From Ruminobacter sp964520475 (GTDB taxonomy: Bacteria; Pseudomonadota; Gammaproteobacteria; Enterobacterales; Succinivibrionaceae): a DNA stretch of 64,000 nt. Shown here piece after piece: positions 8,255-16,389 of this stretch (position 1 is the first letter of the stretch; every line of letters starts with the position of its first letter). The stretch is taken from positions 62,001-126,000 of the forward strand of contig CAZFNS010000002.1 of NCBI GenBank assembly GCA_964520475.1, given 5' to 3'. Made by a program: the position numbers and the translations under genes. The notes beneath the pieces were generated by a model. The model did no database searches. It was not told the DNA's origin and saw only the letters and a list, made by a program, of their open reading frames with translations.

Positions 8255-9880
8255 TCAGGCGAGCAGCGCGGTCTTCACCGAGACCTGCGGCTCCCCGTCG
8301 CCGAGAATGAAATTGTAGACGAAGACGCTCACCCGCCCCCGGTAATCGCCGATGGCCCGGCGGAAGGCCTCCGAGCGGAGCCGCAGGTTCAGGGTGCGGT
8401 CGAGGAACGCGGCCTCGTCCGCGTTGACGGCCAGGGCGATCAGGCGGCAGGACGCCGAGGCCCCCGCGTCTTTGACGATGAACATGTTCTCGTACGGGAC
8501 GACGACGTAGTTCTCCAGGTCGGCGATGAGGTCGCGCACGGCCTCCCAGACCGTGGTGTTGCTCCGGTCGCCGAGGTGCTTCCGCTGGAGCTCCAGGTAG
8601 CGCTTGAGGATCTCCCCGAGCACGAAGCCGTCGCCGTTCTCGAACGAGAGCTGGATCTTCTCGCGCTCGGCGGCCAGATCGCACAGCGCCTTCAGGTAGT
8701 CGTCGTTCGCGCTGACCTCCTCGGTCACCGCGAGCATGACCTCGGTGTTGACCAGCTCGGCCACGTCCAGGCGCGGGTCGCCGGTCTGCCTGACCAGGGA
8801 GATGAGGCCCTCGGAGTACAGGATCTGCAGGAACCGGCGGGTGAAGGCGTAGATCTCCCCCGCGTGGGGCGAGCGGGCCCGCGGGTCGTAGCGGCTCAGC
8901 TCGCGCATGCTCACGGTCTCGCCGTTGAGGAGGCGCGCCACCCCCAGGTCGCCGCAGAGGAGGTAGGAGCCGTTGCCGGCGCCGAGGGTCTCGCGGATGA
9001 ACCACACGGCGTTGCCCGCGCCGGAGGTGATGAACAGGTCCTTCGACTCGATGGAGGTGAACAGGGTGCCCGGCCGGACCAGGCCCCCGTCGTAATGGCC
9101 GCACCAGTCGTAGAGCTCGTCCGAATCGAGCCCCGAGGAGCCCGCCTTCAGGATCGCGGTCATCTCCTCGTAGGTGATGCCGCACCAGCCGAACATGCGG
9201 GAGGCCGCGGGCCCCGTCCCCGGGGCGAGATTGTAAAAGAGGCTCCCCTCCCCGGGCCGGGCGGGATTGATCATCATGTCCATGATCCCCGGGATGTGGG
9301 TCCCGGCCACGGCCAGGTGAATGAATTTTTTGCGGCGGTTCGCCTCGGCTATGCCCGCCCAGAGGCGGCGCCAGGCGTTGAGGAACTCGGCCCGGCGCGT
9401 GACGAAGCGCGGGATCCGGTCGAAATTTTTGAGGATCAGGACGAGCTCGCGCCCCGTGCCCGCGGCGACGGCCTGGAGCTGGGCCGCGAAGTCGTAGCGC
9501 GGCAGTTTCCTCACCTCCGGGTACAGGACGGCGACGGCGGCCGCGGTTTCCGCGGCGAGCTGGGCGACGAGGCCGTTGTAGGGCGTGGCGGCGTTGACCT
9601 CGGCGAAGTCGTAGCCGAGCACCGCGCAGCTCCCGAGCCGGGCTTGCTCCGGGCCGGACGCGCCGGGGAACAGGGCGGGGTCGGCCCCGGGGCCGTAGAA
9701 GGCCCCTAGCATGTCCGCAAAGGTGGAAACGCCCAGGCCCCGCGGCGCCGTCAGGGAAACGAAGCTGTGACCGGCCGCGGCGCACTCCTCCACGATCCCG
9801 ATGTAGGAAGTCTTGTCGGCCCGCAGGCCGCGGGAGCAGAGGGACAGGTAAAGGTTATCCCGGGTCGTATCTATCAGCAT
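8255..9880 (-). CDS. Divergent PF09820-type predicted AAA-ATPase, Walker motifs lost
   Basis: A 541-residue protein. Several landmarks match the 'predicted AAA-ATPase' family PF09820. These are A-D-K-T-S-Y-I near residue 21, an R-P-R-R-F-G-K-S-equivalent A-P-R-G-L-G-V-S-T near 45, L-F-P-G, the R-M-F-G-W-C-G-I-T-Y-E-E-M block near 235, the W-C-G-H-Y-D-G block, and L-V-N-T-E-V where the family has I-P-N-x-E-V. The Walker A lysine is replaced by Val, and the Walker B-like L-V-L-I-L-K-N-F-D-R lacks the usual L-I-D-E-Y-D. No C-terminal PD-(D/E)XK nuclease motif, often fused to this family, is visible; the last 150 residues are unassigned. It is probably a nucleotide-independent paralogue. The family's role is unknown. 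It is a single gene, with two promoter-like repeats upstream at 9969-10070. Confidence 0.72.
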   Translation of the reverse strand: MLIDTTRDNLYLSLCSRGLRADKTSYIGIVEECAAAGHSFVSLTAPRGLGVSTFADMLGAFYGPGADPALFPGASGPEQARLGSCAVLGYDFAEVNAATPYNGLVAQLAAETAAAVAVLYPEVRKLPRYDFAAQLQAVAAGTGRELVLILKNFDRIPRFVTRRAEFLNAWRRLWAGIAEANRRKKFIHLAVAGTHIPGIMDMMINPARPGEGSLFYNLAPGTGPAASRMFGWCGITYEEMTAILKAGSSGLDSDELYDWCGHYDGGLVRPGTLFTSIESKDLFITSGAGNAVWFIRETLGAGNGSYLLCGDLGVARLLNGETVSMRELSRYDPRARSPHAGEIYAFTRRFLQILYSEGLISLVRQTGDPRLDVAELVNTEVMLAVTEEVSANDDYLKALCDLAAEREKIQLSFENGDGFVLGEILKRYLELQRKHLGDRSNTTVWEAVRDLIADLENYVVVPYENMFIVKDAGASASCRLIALAVNADEAAFLDRTLNLRLRSEAFRRAIGDYRGRVSVFVYNFILGDGEPQVSVKTALLA

Positions 9881-9968
9881 ATGGGCACCAACTCAATGCT
9901 CGCGCCGTTCCCGTAAAGCGCGGCGCCGGTTCAGGAAAAAGGCGCGCCCGCGGGCGCGCGGGGCGTTG

Positions 9969-10070
9969 CCCCATGGGGATGTTATACGGTGTTCTGACGC
10001 GCGGCGCCGCCTCCCCCGCCCCGGGCGGGGAACGGCGCGGCCGGCGCGCCCCCATGGGTATATTGTACAA
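9969..10070 (-). repeat. Two imperfect direct repeats, promoter-like with CCCATGGG palindromes
   Basis: On the minus strand GTATAACATCCCCATGGGG (copy 1, ends 9969) and GTACAATATACCCATGGG (copy 2, ends 10051) share about 15 of 18 positions, 82 bp apart in otherwise very GC-rich DNA. Each pairs a -10-like hexamer (TATAAC or TACAAT) with a CCCATGGG palindrome where transcription would start. Both point at the gene starting at 9880. The rest of the 318-bp gap 9881-10198 holds only this and the fabF terminator. Confidence 0.6.
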
Positions 10071-10140
10071 CATTTTGCCGCGATTATTCCCCCGCCGGGA
10101 AAATCCCCGCGGCCGGGCGGGCGCGCGGCGCGCCGCCCCC

Positions 10141-10181
10141 AAAAAAAACCCCGCGTGACCGGAGGATGGTCGGACGCGGGG
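10141..10181 (-). terminator. fabF terminator
   Basis: On the minus strand an interrupted stem (ACGCGGGG with CCCCGCGT, plus GGTC with GACC) is followed by eight T. It closes the fatty-acid operon. Confidence 0.88.
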
Positions 10182-10198
10182 CCGTAAGCGTTTACGCG

Positions 10199-11449
10199 CT
10201 AACCGGCGTATTTTTTGAAGAGCAGCGAGCCGTTGGTCCCGCCGAAGCCGAACGAGTTGGAGAGCGCGTACTCGAACTCGGCCTTCTGCGCGGCGTTCGG
10301 CACCAGGTTAATACCCTCGACCTCGGGATCCGGGTTCTCGAGATTGATGGTCGGCGGGCAGATCTGATCCCTCACGGCCAGCACGGTGATCACGGCCTCG
10401 ATCGCGCCGGCGGCGCCCAGCAGGTGGCCGGTCATGGACTTGGTCGAGCTCACCCGCAGCCCGGGCAGGGAATCTCCGAACACGGATCTCACCGCGCGGA
10501 TCTCCGCGAGGTCGCCGAGGTGGGTGGAGGTGCCGTGGGCGTTCACGTAGCCGACCTTGTCCGGGGCGATCCCGCCGTCGGCGATGGCGTTGCTCATGGC
10601 CAGGGCCGCGCCCGCCCCGTCTTCCGGGGGAGCCGTCATGTGGAAGGCGTCGGAGCTCATGCCGAAGCCGGCGAACTCGGCGTAGATTTTGGCGCCGCGG
10701 GCCCGGGCGTGCTCGAGTTCCTCGAGCACCAGGATGCCCGCGCCGTCGCCCAGCACGAACCCGTCGCGGTCCGCGTCCCACGGGCGGCTGGCCTTCTCGG
10801 GCTCGTCGTTGCGGGTGGAAAGGGCCTTGAGGGCGCAGAAGCCGCCGATGCCGAGCGGGGTGGAGGCCTTCTCGGCGCCGCCGCAGATCATCACGTCGGC
10901 GTCGCCGTACTGGATCAGGCGGGCGCTCAGGCCGATGGCGTGCGTGCCCGACGAGCAGGCCGTCACCGTCGCGAGGTTGGGCCCGCGGGTGCCGAGCATG
11001 ATGGAAACGTGTCCGGAAACCATGTTGATGATGGTGGAAGGCACGAAGAACGGGCTGATCTTGCGCGGTCCCCCGGTGAAGAGGGAGTTGGCGTTCTTCT
11101 CGATCAGCCAGAGGCCGCCGATGCCCGATCCGATGGTGCAGCCGACGCGGGTCGCGTTCTCCGGGGTGATCTCGAATCCCGAATCCTCATAGGCCATCTT
11201 GGCGGCCGCGATGCCGTACTGGATGAACATATCCATCTTGCGGCCTTCTTTTTTGCTGATGCCGAACCGCTCGGAATCGAACCCTTTGACCAGGCCGGCG
11301 ATCTTGCTGGGAAAATCGGCGGTATCGAACTCGTCGATGGGCGAAATGCCGCTCCGCCCCGCCAGCAAATTCTCCCAAGACTCCGCGGCCGTGTTGCCCA
11401 CGGGGGCGAGCATACCGAGGCCGGTTACCACTACTCTGCGTTTAGACAC
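10199..11449 (-). CDS. fabF: Beta-ketoacyl-ACP synthase II
   Basis: A 416-residue condensing enzyme elongating acyl-ACP with malonyl-ACP in type II fatty-acid synthesis. The thiolase-fold catalytic triad is visible: Cys in T-A-C-S-S-G-T-H near residue 164, His in N-A-H-G-T-S-T near 304 and His in K-S-M-T-G-H-L-L-G-A-A near 341. The C-terminal gatekeeper loop S-N-S-F-G-F-G-G-T-N is intact. The start is GTG at 11449, preceded by CGGAGGATTTCA, a strong ribosome site. It follows acpP, with a hairpin plus a TATAAT in the 163-bp gap, so it may be transcribed both by readthrough and on its own. Confidence 0.97.
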   Translation of the reverse strand: MSKRRVVVTGLGMLAPVGNTAAESWENLLAGRSGISPIDEFDTADFPSKIAGLVKGFDSERFGISKKEGRKMDMFIQYGIAAAKMAYEDSGFEITPENATRVGCTIGSGIGGLWLIEKNANSLFTGGPRKISPFFVPSTIINMVSGHVSIMLGTRGPNLATVTACSSGTHAIGLSARLIQYGDADVMICGGAEKASTPLGIGGFCALKALSTRNDEPEKASRPWDADRDGFVLGDGAGILVLEELEHARARGAKIYAEFAGFGMSSDAFHMTAPPEDGAGAALAMSNAIADGGIAPDKVGYVNAHGTSTHLGDLAEIRAVRSVFGDSLPGLRVSSTKSMTGHLLGAAGAIEAVITVLAVRDQICPPTINLENPDPEVEGINLVPNAAQKAEFEYALSNSFGFGGTNGSLLFKKYAG

Positions 11450-11512
11450 TGAAATCCTCCGAACTTAATGCGGCGCTTCCGCCCCGGGAAACGGGGCCGG
11501 CGCCCGAACGGG

Positions 11513-11539
11513 ATTATAAAGACCCGAACCTTAAAACAA
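11513..11539 (-). promoter_or_regulatory. Possible internal fabF promoter
   Basis: A perfect TATAAT on the minus strand (11513-11518), with TTGTTT 15 bp upstream. Spacing is short, so strength is uncertain. It overlaps the T-rich tail of the acpP hairpin. Confidence 0.5.
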
Positions 11540-11569
11540 GAAAAGCGTTCAGCTTGCCACTTGAACGCT
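11532..11569 (-). terminator. Hairpin with T-rich tail after acpP (partial terminator)
   Basis: AGCGTTCA and TGAACGCT form an 8-bp stem around a 10-base loop, followed on the minus strand by TTTCTTGTTTT. Partial termination here would let acpP be made in excess over fabF. Confidence 0.7.
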
Positions 11570-11612
11570 CTTCTTTATGTGCGAATTTCACGGACCCTAC
11601 CGGAAGCAGCCG

Positions 11613-11852
11613 TTACTTGCGATGTGCTTCGATGTAGTCGATGGCGCTCTGAACAGTGGTGATCTTCTCGGCGTCCTCGTCCGGAATCTCGGTGTCGAAC
11701 TCCTCTTCCAGCGCCATGACGAGTTCAACGTTGTCGAGGGAGTCGGCGCCCAGATCCTCGATGAACGAAGCGGTGGGAACTACCTCGTCCTCGCTGACGC
11801 TAAGCTGCTCGGCGATAACTTTCTTTACGCGTTCTTCAATACTGTTGCTCAT
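11613..11852 (-). CDS. acpP: Acyl carrier protein
   Basis: A 79-residue acidic carrier protein that holds growing acyl chains on 4'-phosphopantetheine. The attachment Ser lies in G-A-D-S-L-D-N-V-E-L-V near residue 38. The sequence begins S-N-S-I-E-E-R-V-K-K-V-I and ends D-Y-I-E-A-H-R-K, as in gammaproteobacterial AcpP. It lies between fabG and fabF and has its own extended -10 promoter about 75 bases upstream, consistent with the high demand for ACP. Confidence 0.98.
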   Translation of the reverse strand: MSNSIEERVKKVIAEQLSVSEDEVVPTASFIEDLGADSLDNVELVMALEEEFDTEIPDEDAEKITTVQSAIDYIEAHRK

Positions 11853-11930
11853 TTAATCAATCCTATTTGTTTAAGAAAACCGTGTTGTTAAAACGCCCTT
11901 GCGGGTGGGAAAAAACGTTAGATTTGAATC

Positions 11931-11939
11931 ATTATAGCA
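11931..11939 (-). promoter_or_regulatory. acpP extended -10 promoter
   Basis: TGC followed by a perfect TATAAT on the minus strand. The best -35 candidate TTGTGG (11956-11961) is 19 bp away. The surrounding 11853-12000 gap is markedly AT-rich for this genome. Confidence 0.72.
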
Positions 11940-12000
11940 TTTAAATCGGGCCTGACCACAAAAATATCCAAAAAACAATCCTGCGTCACTATAATGCGGA

Positions 12001-12732
12001 TCACATGTACATGCCGCCGTTGACGCTGATGGTCTGGCCGGTTACGTAGGCCGCCCCGTCCGAGGCGAGGAACAGCACCGCCTCGGCGATCTCGCGCGGC
12101 TCGCCCAGCCGGCCCGCCGGCACCTGCGCGAGGATCCCGGCCTTCTGCTCGTCCGTCAGCACCGCGGTCATGTCCGTGGCGATGAAGCCGGGGGCCACGC
12201 AGTTGACGGTGACGCCGCGGGCGGCGACTTCGCGCGCCAGGCTCTTCGAGAAGCCGGTGAGGCCGGCCTTCGCGGCCGCGTAGTTGCACTGCCCCGGGTT
12301 GCCCATGAGCCCCACGACGGAGCTTATGCTGATGATCCGGCCGTAGCGCTTCTTCATCATGGGCCGGAGCACGGCCTTGGACATCCGGTAGACGCTCGAG
12401 AGGTTGGTGGCGATGATGGCGTCCCACTCCTCGTCCTTCATGCGCATGAGCAGGTTGTCGCGGGTGATGCCCGCGTTGTTGACGAGGACGTCGGGGTCGC
12501 CGGCGGTTTTTCTGACGGCCTCGAGGCACGCGTCGACCGACTCCCGGGAGGCCACGTCGAGCACCAGGCCGGCGCCGCGGCCGGCGAGGTATTCGGTTAT
12601 CGCGGCGGCGCCGCGCTCCGAGGTGGCGGTGCCGCACACCTTCGCGCCGTGTTCCGCGAACGCTTCCGCCACGGCCCTGCCTATGCCCCGGGAGGCTCCG
12701 GTGACCAGGACAACCTTACCTGTAAAGTCCAT
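12001..12732 (-). CDS. fabG: 3-oxoacyl-ACP reductase
   Basis: A 243-residue short-chain dehydrogenase reducing beta-ketoacyl-ACP with NADPH. The Rossmann motif G-A-S-R-G-I-G-R-A is at residues 12-20, N-N-A-G near 86, catalytic Ser in S-I-S-S-V-V-G near 138 and the Y-A-A-A-K catalytic pair near 151-155. The C-terminal S-V-N-G-G-M-Y-M is typical of FabG. GGAGA sits 5 bases before the ATG. It is in the plsX-fabH-fabD-fabG run, 16 bases after fabD. Confidence 0.98.
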   Translation of the reverse strand: MDFTGKVVLVTGASRGIGRAVAEAFAEHGAKVCGTATSERGAAAITEYLAGRGAGLVLDVASRESVDACLEAVRKTAGDPDVLVNNAGITRDNLLMRMKDEEWDAIIATNLSSVYRMSKAVLRPMMKKRYGRIISISSVVGLMGNPGQCNYAAAKAGLTGFSKSLAREVAARGVTVNCVAPGFIATDMTAVLTDEQKAGILAQVPAGRLGEPREIAEAVLFLASDGAAYVTGQTISVNGGMYM

Positions 12733-12748
12733 ATCTTCTCCTTAAGCG

Positions 12749-13684
12749 TTAAGCGACGGCGTCGAGGGCCGCCTGCAGGGTGGCGGGATCGTTGAGCGAC
12801 GTCGCGCTCAGATCCTTGTCGATTCGTTTGGTCAGCCCGGCGAGCACCTTGCCCGGCCCGGCCTCGACCAGAAGCTTCACGCCGAGGGCCGAAAGGGCCC
12901 GCACGGTCTCGACCCAGCGCACGGGGCTGTAGAGTTGCCTCACGAGCGCGTCCCTTATCTCTTCGGGGTACTCGGCCGCGGCGACGTCGACGTTGTTGAT
13001 CACCGGGATCCGCGGGGCGGCGAACTTGATCTTCGCGAGCTCCTCGGCCAGCCGCTCGGCGGCCGGCTTCATGAGGGCGCAGTGCGAGGGCACGCTCACG
13101 GCCAGGGGAAGGACGCGCTTGGCGCCCGCCTTTTTGAGGATCTCGCCCGCCCTCTCGACGGCCGCGCGGTCGCCCGAGATGACCACCTGGCCCGGGGAAT
13201 TGAAGTTGACCGGGGAGCACACCAGCCCCTCGGCGGCCTCGGCGCACGCCGCCGCGACCGTCTCGTCGGGCAGGCCGATGACCGCGGCCATCAGGCCCCG
13301 GCCGGCGGGAACCGCCTCCCGCATGAACTCGCCGCGCAGTTTGGTGAGGCGCACGGCGTCGGCGAACTCCAGGACGCCCGCGCACACCAGGGCGCTGTAC
13401 TCGCCCAGGGAGTGGCCGGCGGCGGCGACGGGCTCGGGGCCGCCCCGCTCGCGCCACAGCCGGCAGAGGGCCGTCGACGCGGTCAGCAGGGCCGGCTGGG
13501 CCCGGCTGGTCTCGTTGAGATCCTCGGCGGGTCCGTTCATCGCCAGATCGTAAAGGTCGTACCCGAGCGCGTCCGAGGCCTCCGCGAAGGTGTCCCGCAC
13601 CGCCGGGCACTGTTCCGAAAGCTCCTTCAGCATGCCCACGGCCTGCGAGCCCTGCCCGGGAAAAACAAAAGCGAAATCCGTCAT
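12749..13684 (-). CDS. fabD: Malonyl-CoA:ACP transacylase
   Basis: A 311-residue transferase loading malonate onto ACP. The N-terminal F-V-F-P-G-Q-G-S-Q motif, the nucleophile Ser in G-H-S-L-G-E-Y near residue 92, the catalytic His in V-P-S-H-C-A-L-M near 200 and the substrate Arg in L-R-G-E-F-M near 118 are all present. It starts 10 bases after the fabH stop, so the two are probably translationally coupled. Confidence 0.98.
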   Translation of the reverse strand: MTDFAFVFPGQGSQAVGMLKELSEQCPAVRDTFAEASDALGYDLYDLAMNGPAEDLNETSRAQPALLTASTALCRLWRERGGPEPVAAAGHSLGEYSALVCAGVLEFADAVRLTKLRGEFMREAVPAGRGLMAAVIGLPDETVAAACAEAAEGLVCSPVNFNSPGQVVISGDRAAVERAGEILKKAGAKRVLPLAVSVPSHCALMKPAAERLAEELAKIKFAAPRIPVINNVDVAAAEYPEEIRDALVRQLYSPVRWVETVRALSALGVKLLVEAGPGKVLAGLTKRIDKDLSATSLNDPATLQAALDAVA

Positions 13685-13694
13685 TGTCCTGCTC

Positions 13695-14645
13695 CTAGTA
13701 TCTGATTAAAGCGCTGCCCCAGGTGAATCCCCCGCCGAACGACTCCAGCAGGATCAGATCCCCGCGTTTGATGCGCCCGGTCCGCACGCCCTCGTCGAGC
13801 GCGATCGGCACCGACGCCCCCGAGGTGTTGCCGTACCGGTCGAGGTTCACGATGACCCGCTCCATCGGCAGATCGAGTTTTCTGGCCGTCGCGGCGATGA
13901 TGCGCAGATTGGCCTGGTGGGGAACGAGCCAGCTGAGCTCGCTCCGGTCGAAGCCTCCCGCCTCCAGGGTCTCGGTGACGACGCGGCTCAGCGTGTTCAC
14001 CGCCACCCGGAACACCTCGTTCCCTTTCATGTAGAGCCAGGACTCCTCGGGTTTGGTCCGGTCGATGTTGGCGAGCTTGAGCAGTTCGCCGTGGGATCCG
14101 TCGGCGTGCACCGCGGCGGAGTAGATCCCCGGCTCGTCGCTCGCGGAGATCACGGCCGCCCCGGCCCCGTCCCCGAAGAGGATGATGGTGGTCCGGTCGG
14201 CCGGGTCGCAGGCCGAGGCCATGATGTCCGAGCCGACGGCGAGCACGTGGCGGGCCGCGCCCGATTTCACGCAGGAGTCGGCGATGCTCAGCGCGTAGGA
14301 AAAGCCGCTGCAGGCGGCGGCGACGTCGAAGGCGGGCTGCCCGGACGTGCCGAGGAGGGTCTGGAGCTGGCAGGCGGCGGAGGGAAAGGCGTACGGGGCG
14401 CTGGTGGTGCCGACGATGATCATGTCGAGGTCGTCGGGGGTTATGCCCGCCGCCTCGAGCGCGGGAAGGGAAGCCTTGAGGGCCATGACCGGAACGGTGT
14501 CCTCGCCCTCGGCGATGCGGCGCTCTTTAATCCCCGTCCTCTCGGTAATCCATTCGTCGCTGGTGTCAACCATCCTTTCAAGATCGGCATTGGTGCGAAT
14601 CTTGGGGGGCAGATAACTGCCCGTGCCGAGAATTTTGCTGTACAT
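13695..14645 (-). CDS. fabH: Beta-ketoacyl-ACP synthase III
   Basis: A 316-residue initiating condensing enzyme using acetyl-CoA and malonyl-ACP. The catalytic triad is visible: Cys in A-A-A-C-S-G-F near residue 112, His in V-P-H-Q-A-N near 243 and Asn in G-N-T-S-G-A near 273. The N-terminus M-Y-S-K-I-L-G-T-G-S-Y-L-P is canonical. It begins 7 bases after the plsX stop. Confidence 0.98.
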   Translation of the reverse strand: MYSKILGTGSYLPPKIRTNADLERMVDTSDEWITERTGIKERRIAEGEDTVPVMALKASLPALEAAGITPDDLDMIIVGTTSAPYAFPSAACQLQTLLGTSGQPAFDVAAACSGFSYALSIADSCVKSGAARHVLAVGSDIMASACDPADRTTIILFGDGAGAAVISASDEPGIYSAAVHADGSHGELLKLANIDRTKPEESWLYMKGNEVFRVAVNTLSRVVTETLEAGGFDRSELSWLVPHQANLRIIAATARKLDLPMERVIVNLDRYGNTSGASVPIALDEGVRTGRIKRGDLILLESFGGGFTWGSALIRY

Positions 14646-14652
14646 GGAGATT

Positions 14653-15660
14653 CTATGCGCCCTTTAACTTAACCAAACAATCCGCGATGCATCCCGGCAC
14701 GTCGTTAACGCATTCGAGGCGCGCCTGATTAATGGCGTTAACCAGGGCGCCGCAGTCGGCCGCCCCGTGGCTCTTGACGGCGACCCCGTTCAGGCCGATC
14801 AGCGAGGAGCCGTTGAAGCCGTCCGGCTGCATTCCGGTGATTCTGTTCTTTAAAAAATATTTTAAAGGTTTGGCGAATCCTTGCAATAGTGAACCCTTAA
14901 ACAATTTGCGTTCTATCACACGGTACAGGCCCTCCGCGGTTTTGAGGGCCACGTTGCCCGAAAAACCGTCGGTTACGATGACGTCGGCCCGGTCGAGGAA
15001 GAGCTCGCTGCCCTCGGCGAAGCCGGCGTAATTGAGGAGCGGGCTGGCGCTCATGAGCGCGGCGGCCTCGCGCACGGGGCCCGTGCCCTTGATGTCCTCG
15101 CTGCCCACGTTGAGGAGGGCGACCCGCGGGCGCGCGATCCCGAGGACCTCGGAGGCGAGGATCGAGCCCATCAGGGCGAACTGGAACAGCATTTCCCCGC
15201 CGCAGCTGAGATTGGCGCCGAGATCGAGGAACACCGTGCCTTTGGGGTTGAGGGAGGGCAGGACTTTGACGAGGGCGCAGCGGCGGATGCCGGGGATCGC
15301 GCCGAGCAGATGGGTGGACACCGCGACCAGCGCGCCGGTGTTGCCGGCGCTCACCGCGGCCGCGGCTTTTTTGGTCGAAACGGCCTCGATCGTCTTCCAG
15401 AGCGAGGTTTGCCGCCCGTGTCTCAGGGCGTCGAGGGGGCTGTCGCCGTTCCCGACGGCTTCGGGGGCGCCGGCGAACTCGAACCGCGGATGGCGCAGCA
15501 GATCTTCCCGTTTCAGCAGGGGCAGCGCCGCGTCCTCCCTGCCGAAGGCGATCAGCTCAAGATCGGCGCAGGAATCCAGCGCCCGCCTGGCGGCGGGCAC
15601 GGTTACCGGGGGGCCGAAGTCTCCCCCCATCAGATCGAGAGCCGCGGTGACGGTTTTCAC
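14653..15660 (-). CDS. plsX: Phosphate acyltransferase PlsX
   Basis: A 335-residue soluble enzyme converting acyl-ACP to acyl-phosphate for glycerophospholipid synthesis. The N-terminal A-L-D-L-M-G-G-D-F-G-P motif and the central S-A-G-N-T-G-A block, followed by L-D-L-G-A-N, are PlsX signatures. It overlaps no neighbour and starts 6 bases after rpmF, giving the rpmF-plsX-fabH order seen in E. coli. A local AT-rich patch (about 14840-14910) codes for the F-L-K-N-R-I-T-G region. Confidence 0.97.
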   Translation of the reverse strand: MKTVTAALDLMGGDFGPPVTVPAARRALDSCADLELIAFGREDAALPLLKREDLLRHPRFEFAGAPEAVGNGDSPLDALRHGRQTSLWKTIEAVSTKKAAAAVSAGNTGALVAVSTHLLGAIPGIRRCALVKVLPSLNPKGTVFLDLGANLSCGGEMLFQFALMGSILASEVLGIARPRVALLNVGSEDIKGTGPVREAAALMSASPLLNYAGFAEGSELFLDRADVIVTDGFSGNVALKTAEGLYRVIERKLFKGSLLQGFAKPLKYFLKNRITGMQPDGFNGSSLIGLNGVAVKSHGAADCGALVNAINQARLECVNDVPGCIADCLVKLKGA

Positions 15661-15666
15661 AAGGCG

Positions 15667-15843
15667 TCAGGCCTTGCCGGCTATCACCTTGACCCCGCGG
15701 TAGTACCCGTCGGGAGTCACGTTGTGGCGCAGGTGGTACTCCTGGGTGGTTTTGTCCATGGACACGGTCGGGACCGGCAGAGCGTCGTGCGATCTGCGCA
15801 TGTCGCGGCGCGAACGGGACTTGCGATTCTGTTGAACGGCCAT
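15667..15843 (-). CDS. rpmF: 50S ribosomal protein L32
   Basis: A 58-residue ribosomal protein. The translation starts M-A-V-Q-Q-N-R-K-S-R-S-R-R, continues M-R-R-S-H-D-A-L and H-L-R-H-N-V-T-P-D-G-Y-Y-R-G, and ends A-G-K-A. These match L32 end to end. The zinc-binding cysteines of many L32 proteins are absent, as in E. coli. GGAGAA lies upstream of the ATG. Its place between yceD and plsX is the conserved gammaproteobacterial arrangement, which couples ribosome and membrane synthesis. Confidence 0.97.
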   Translation of the reverse strand: MAVQQNRKSRSRRDMRRSHDALPVPTVSMDKTTQEYHLRHNVTPDGYYRGVKVIAGKA

Positions 15844-15861
15844 TGTTTTCTCCTGATTAAA

Positions 15862-16380
15862 TCACTCTTTCTTCAATTTTTCCAACACCGCGAAGGGATT
15901 TTCCGCCCGCTCCTCCGGGAACTCGCCGGCGACCCACTCCCGCCGCTTCTCGGGGCAGTCCGCGTCGGCGTGCCGGGGCGAGAGGGGCAGCGCGAGGAGC
16001 AGCTCGTCCTCGACGAGCCGGTACAGGTCGGTTTCCCCGGTCTCGTCGAGCTCGGCGTAATCGTACGAGTCTTCGAGTCCCAGCTCCGCGACCTTTTCGG
16101 CGTCGGGCGTGCAGCGGATCGGGGCGCGGAGCTTAAGCCCGAACGTCCCCCCGCAGCGGTCGCACACGAGTTTCACCTCGGCGTCCGCGACGCCTTCGAT
16201 CACCGTGACGCCCTGCAAATCGACCCCGAAGCTCAGACGGGCCCCGGCGTCGCCTTCCAGCTCCGCGACCGCGCCGCGCAGCCTTTCGAGCGCCTCCGCC
16301 GGCACGTAGCCGTCGTAATCGAGCCGTTTGGCCGCCGCGTAGCGCGGGTCCGCGAACCGCGGTATTTTTATCCTCTGCAT
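15862..16380 (-). CDS. yceD: 23S rRNA accumulation protein YceD (DUF177)
   Basis: A 172-residue DUF177 protein whose loss in E. coli impairs 23S rRNA accumulation. The N-terminus M-Q-R-I-K-I-P-R-F-A-D-P matches E. coli YceD (M-Q-K-V-K-L-P), so ATG 16380 is chosen over an in-frame upstream ATG. C-D-R-C-G-G near residue 74 is the conserved Cys pair, and G-E-T-D-L-Y-R-L-V-E-D-E-L-L-L-A-L-P is the signature helix. The last segment reads N-P-F-A-V-L-E-K-L-K. There is no Shine-Dalgarno, and the -10 element ends 9 bases before the ATG, so the mRNA is predicted leaderless or nearly so. First gene of the fab cluster. Confidence 0.95.
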   Translation of the reverse strand: MQRIKIPRFADPRYAAAKRLDYDGYVPAEALERLRGAVAELEGDAGARLSFGVDLQGVTVIEGVADAEVKLVCDRCGGTFGLKLRAPIRCTPDAEKVAELGLEDSYDYAELDETGETDLYRLVEDELLLALPLSPRHADADCPEKRREWVAGEFPEERAENPFAVLEKLKKE

Positions 16381-16389
16381 AGTGCGGCT

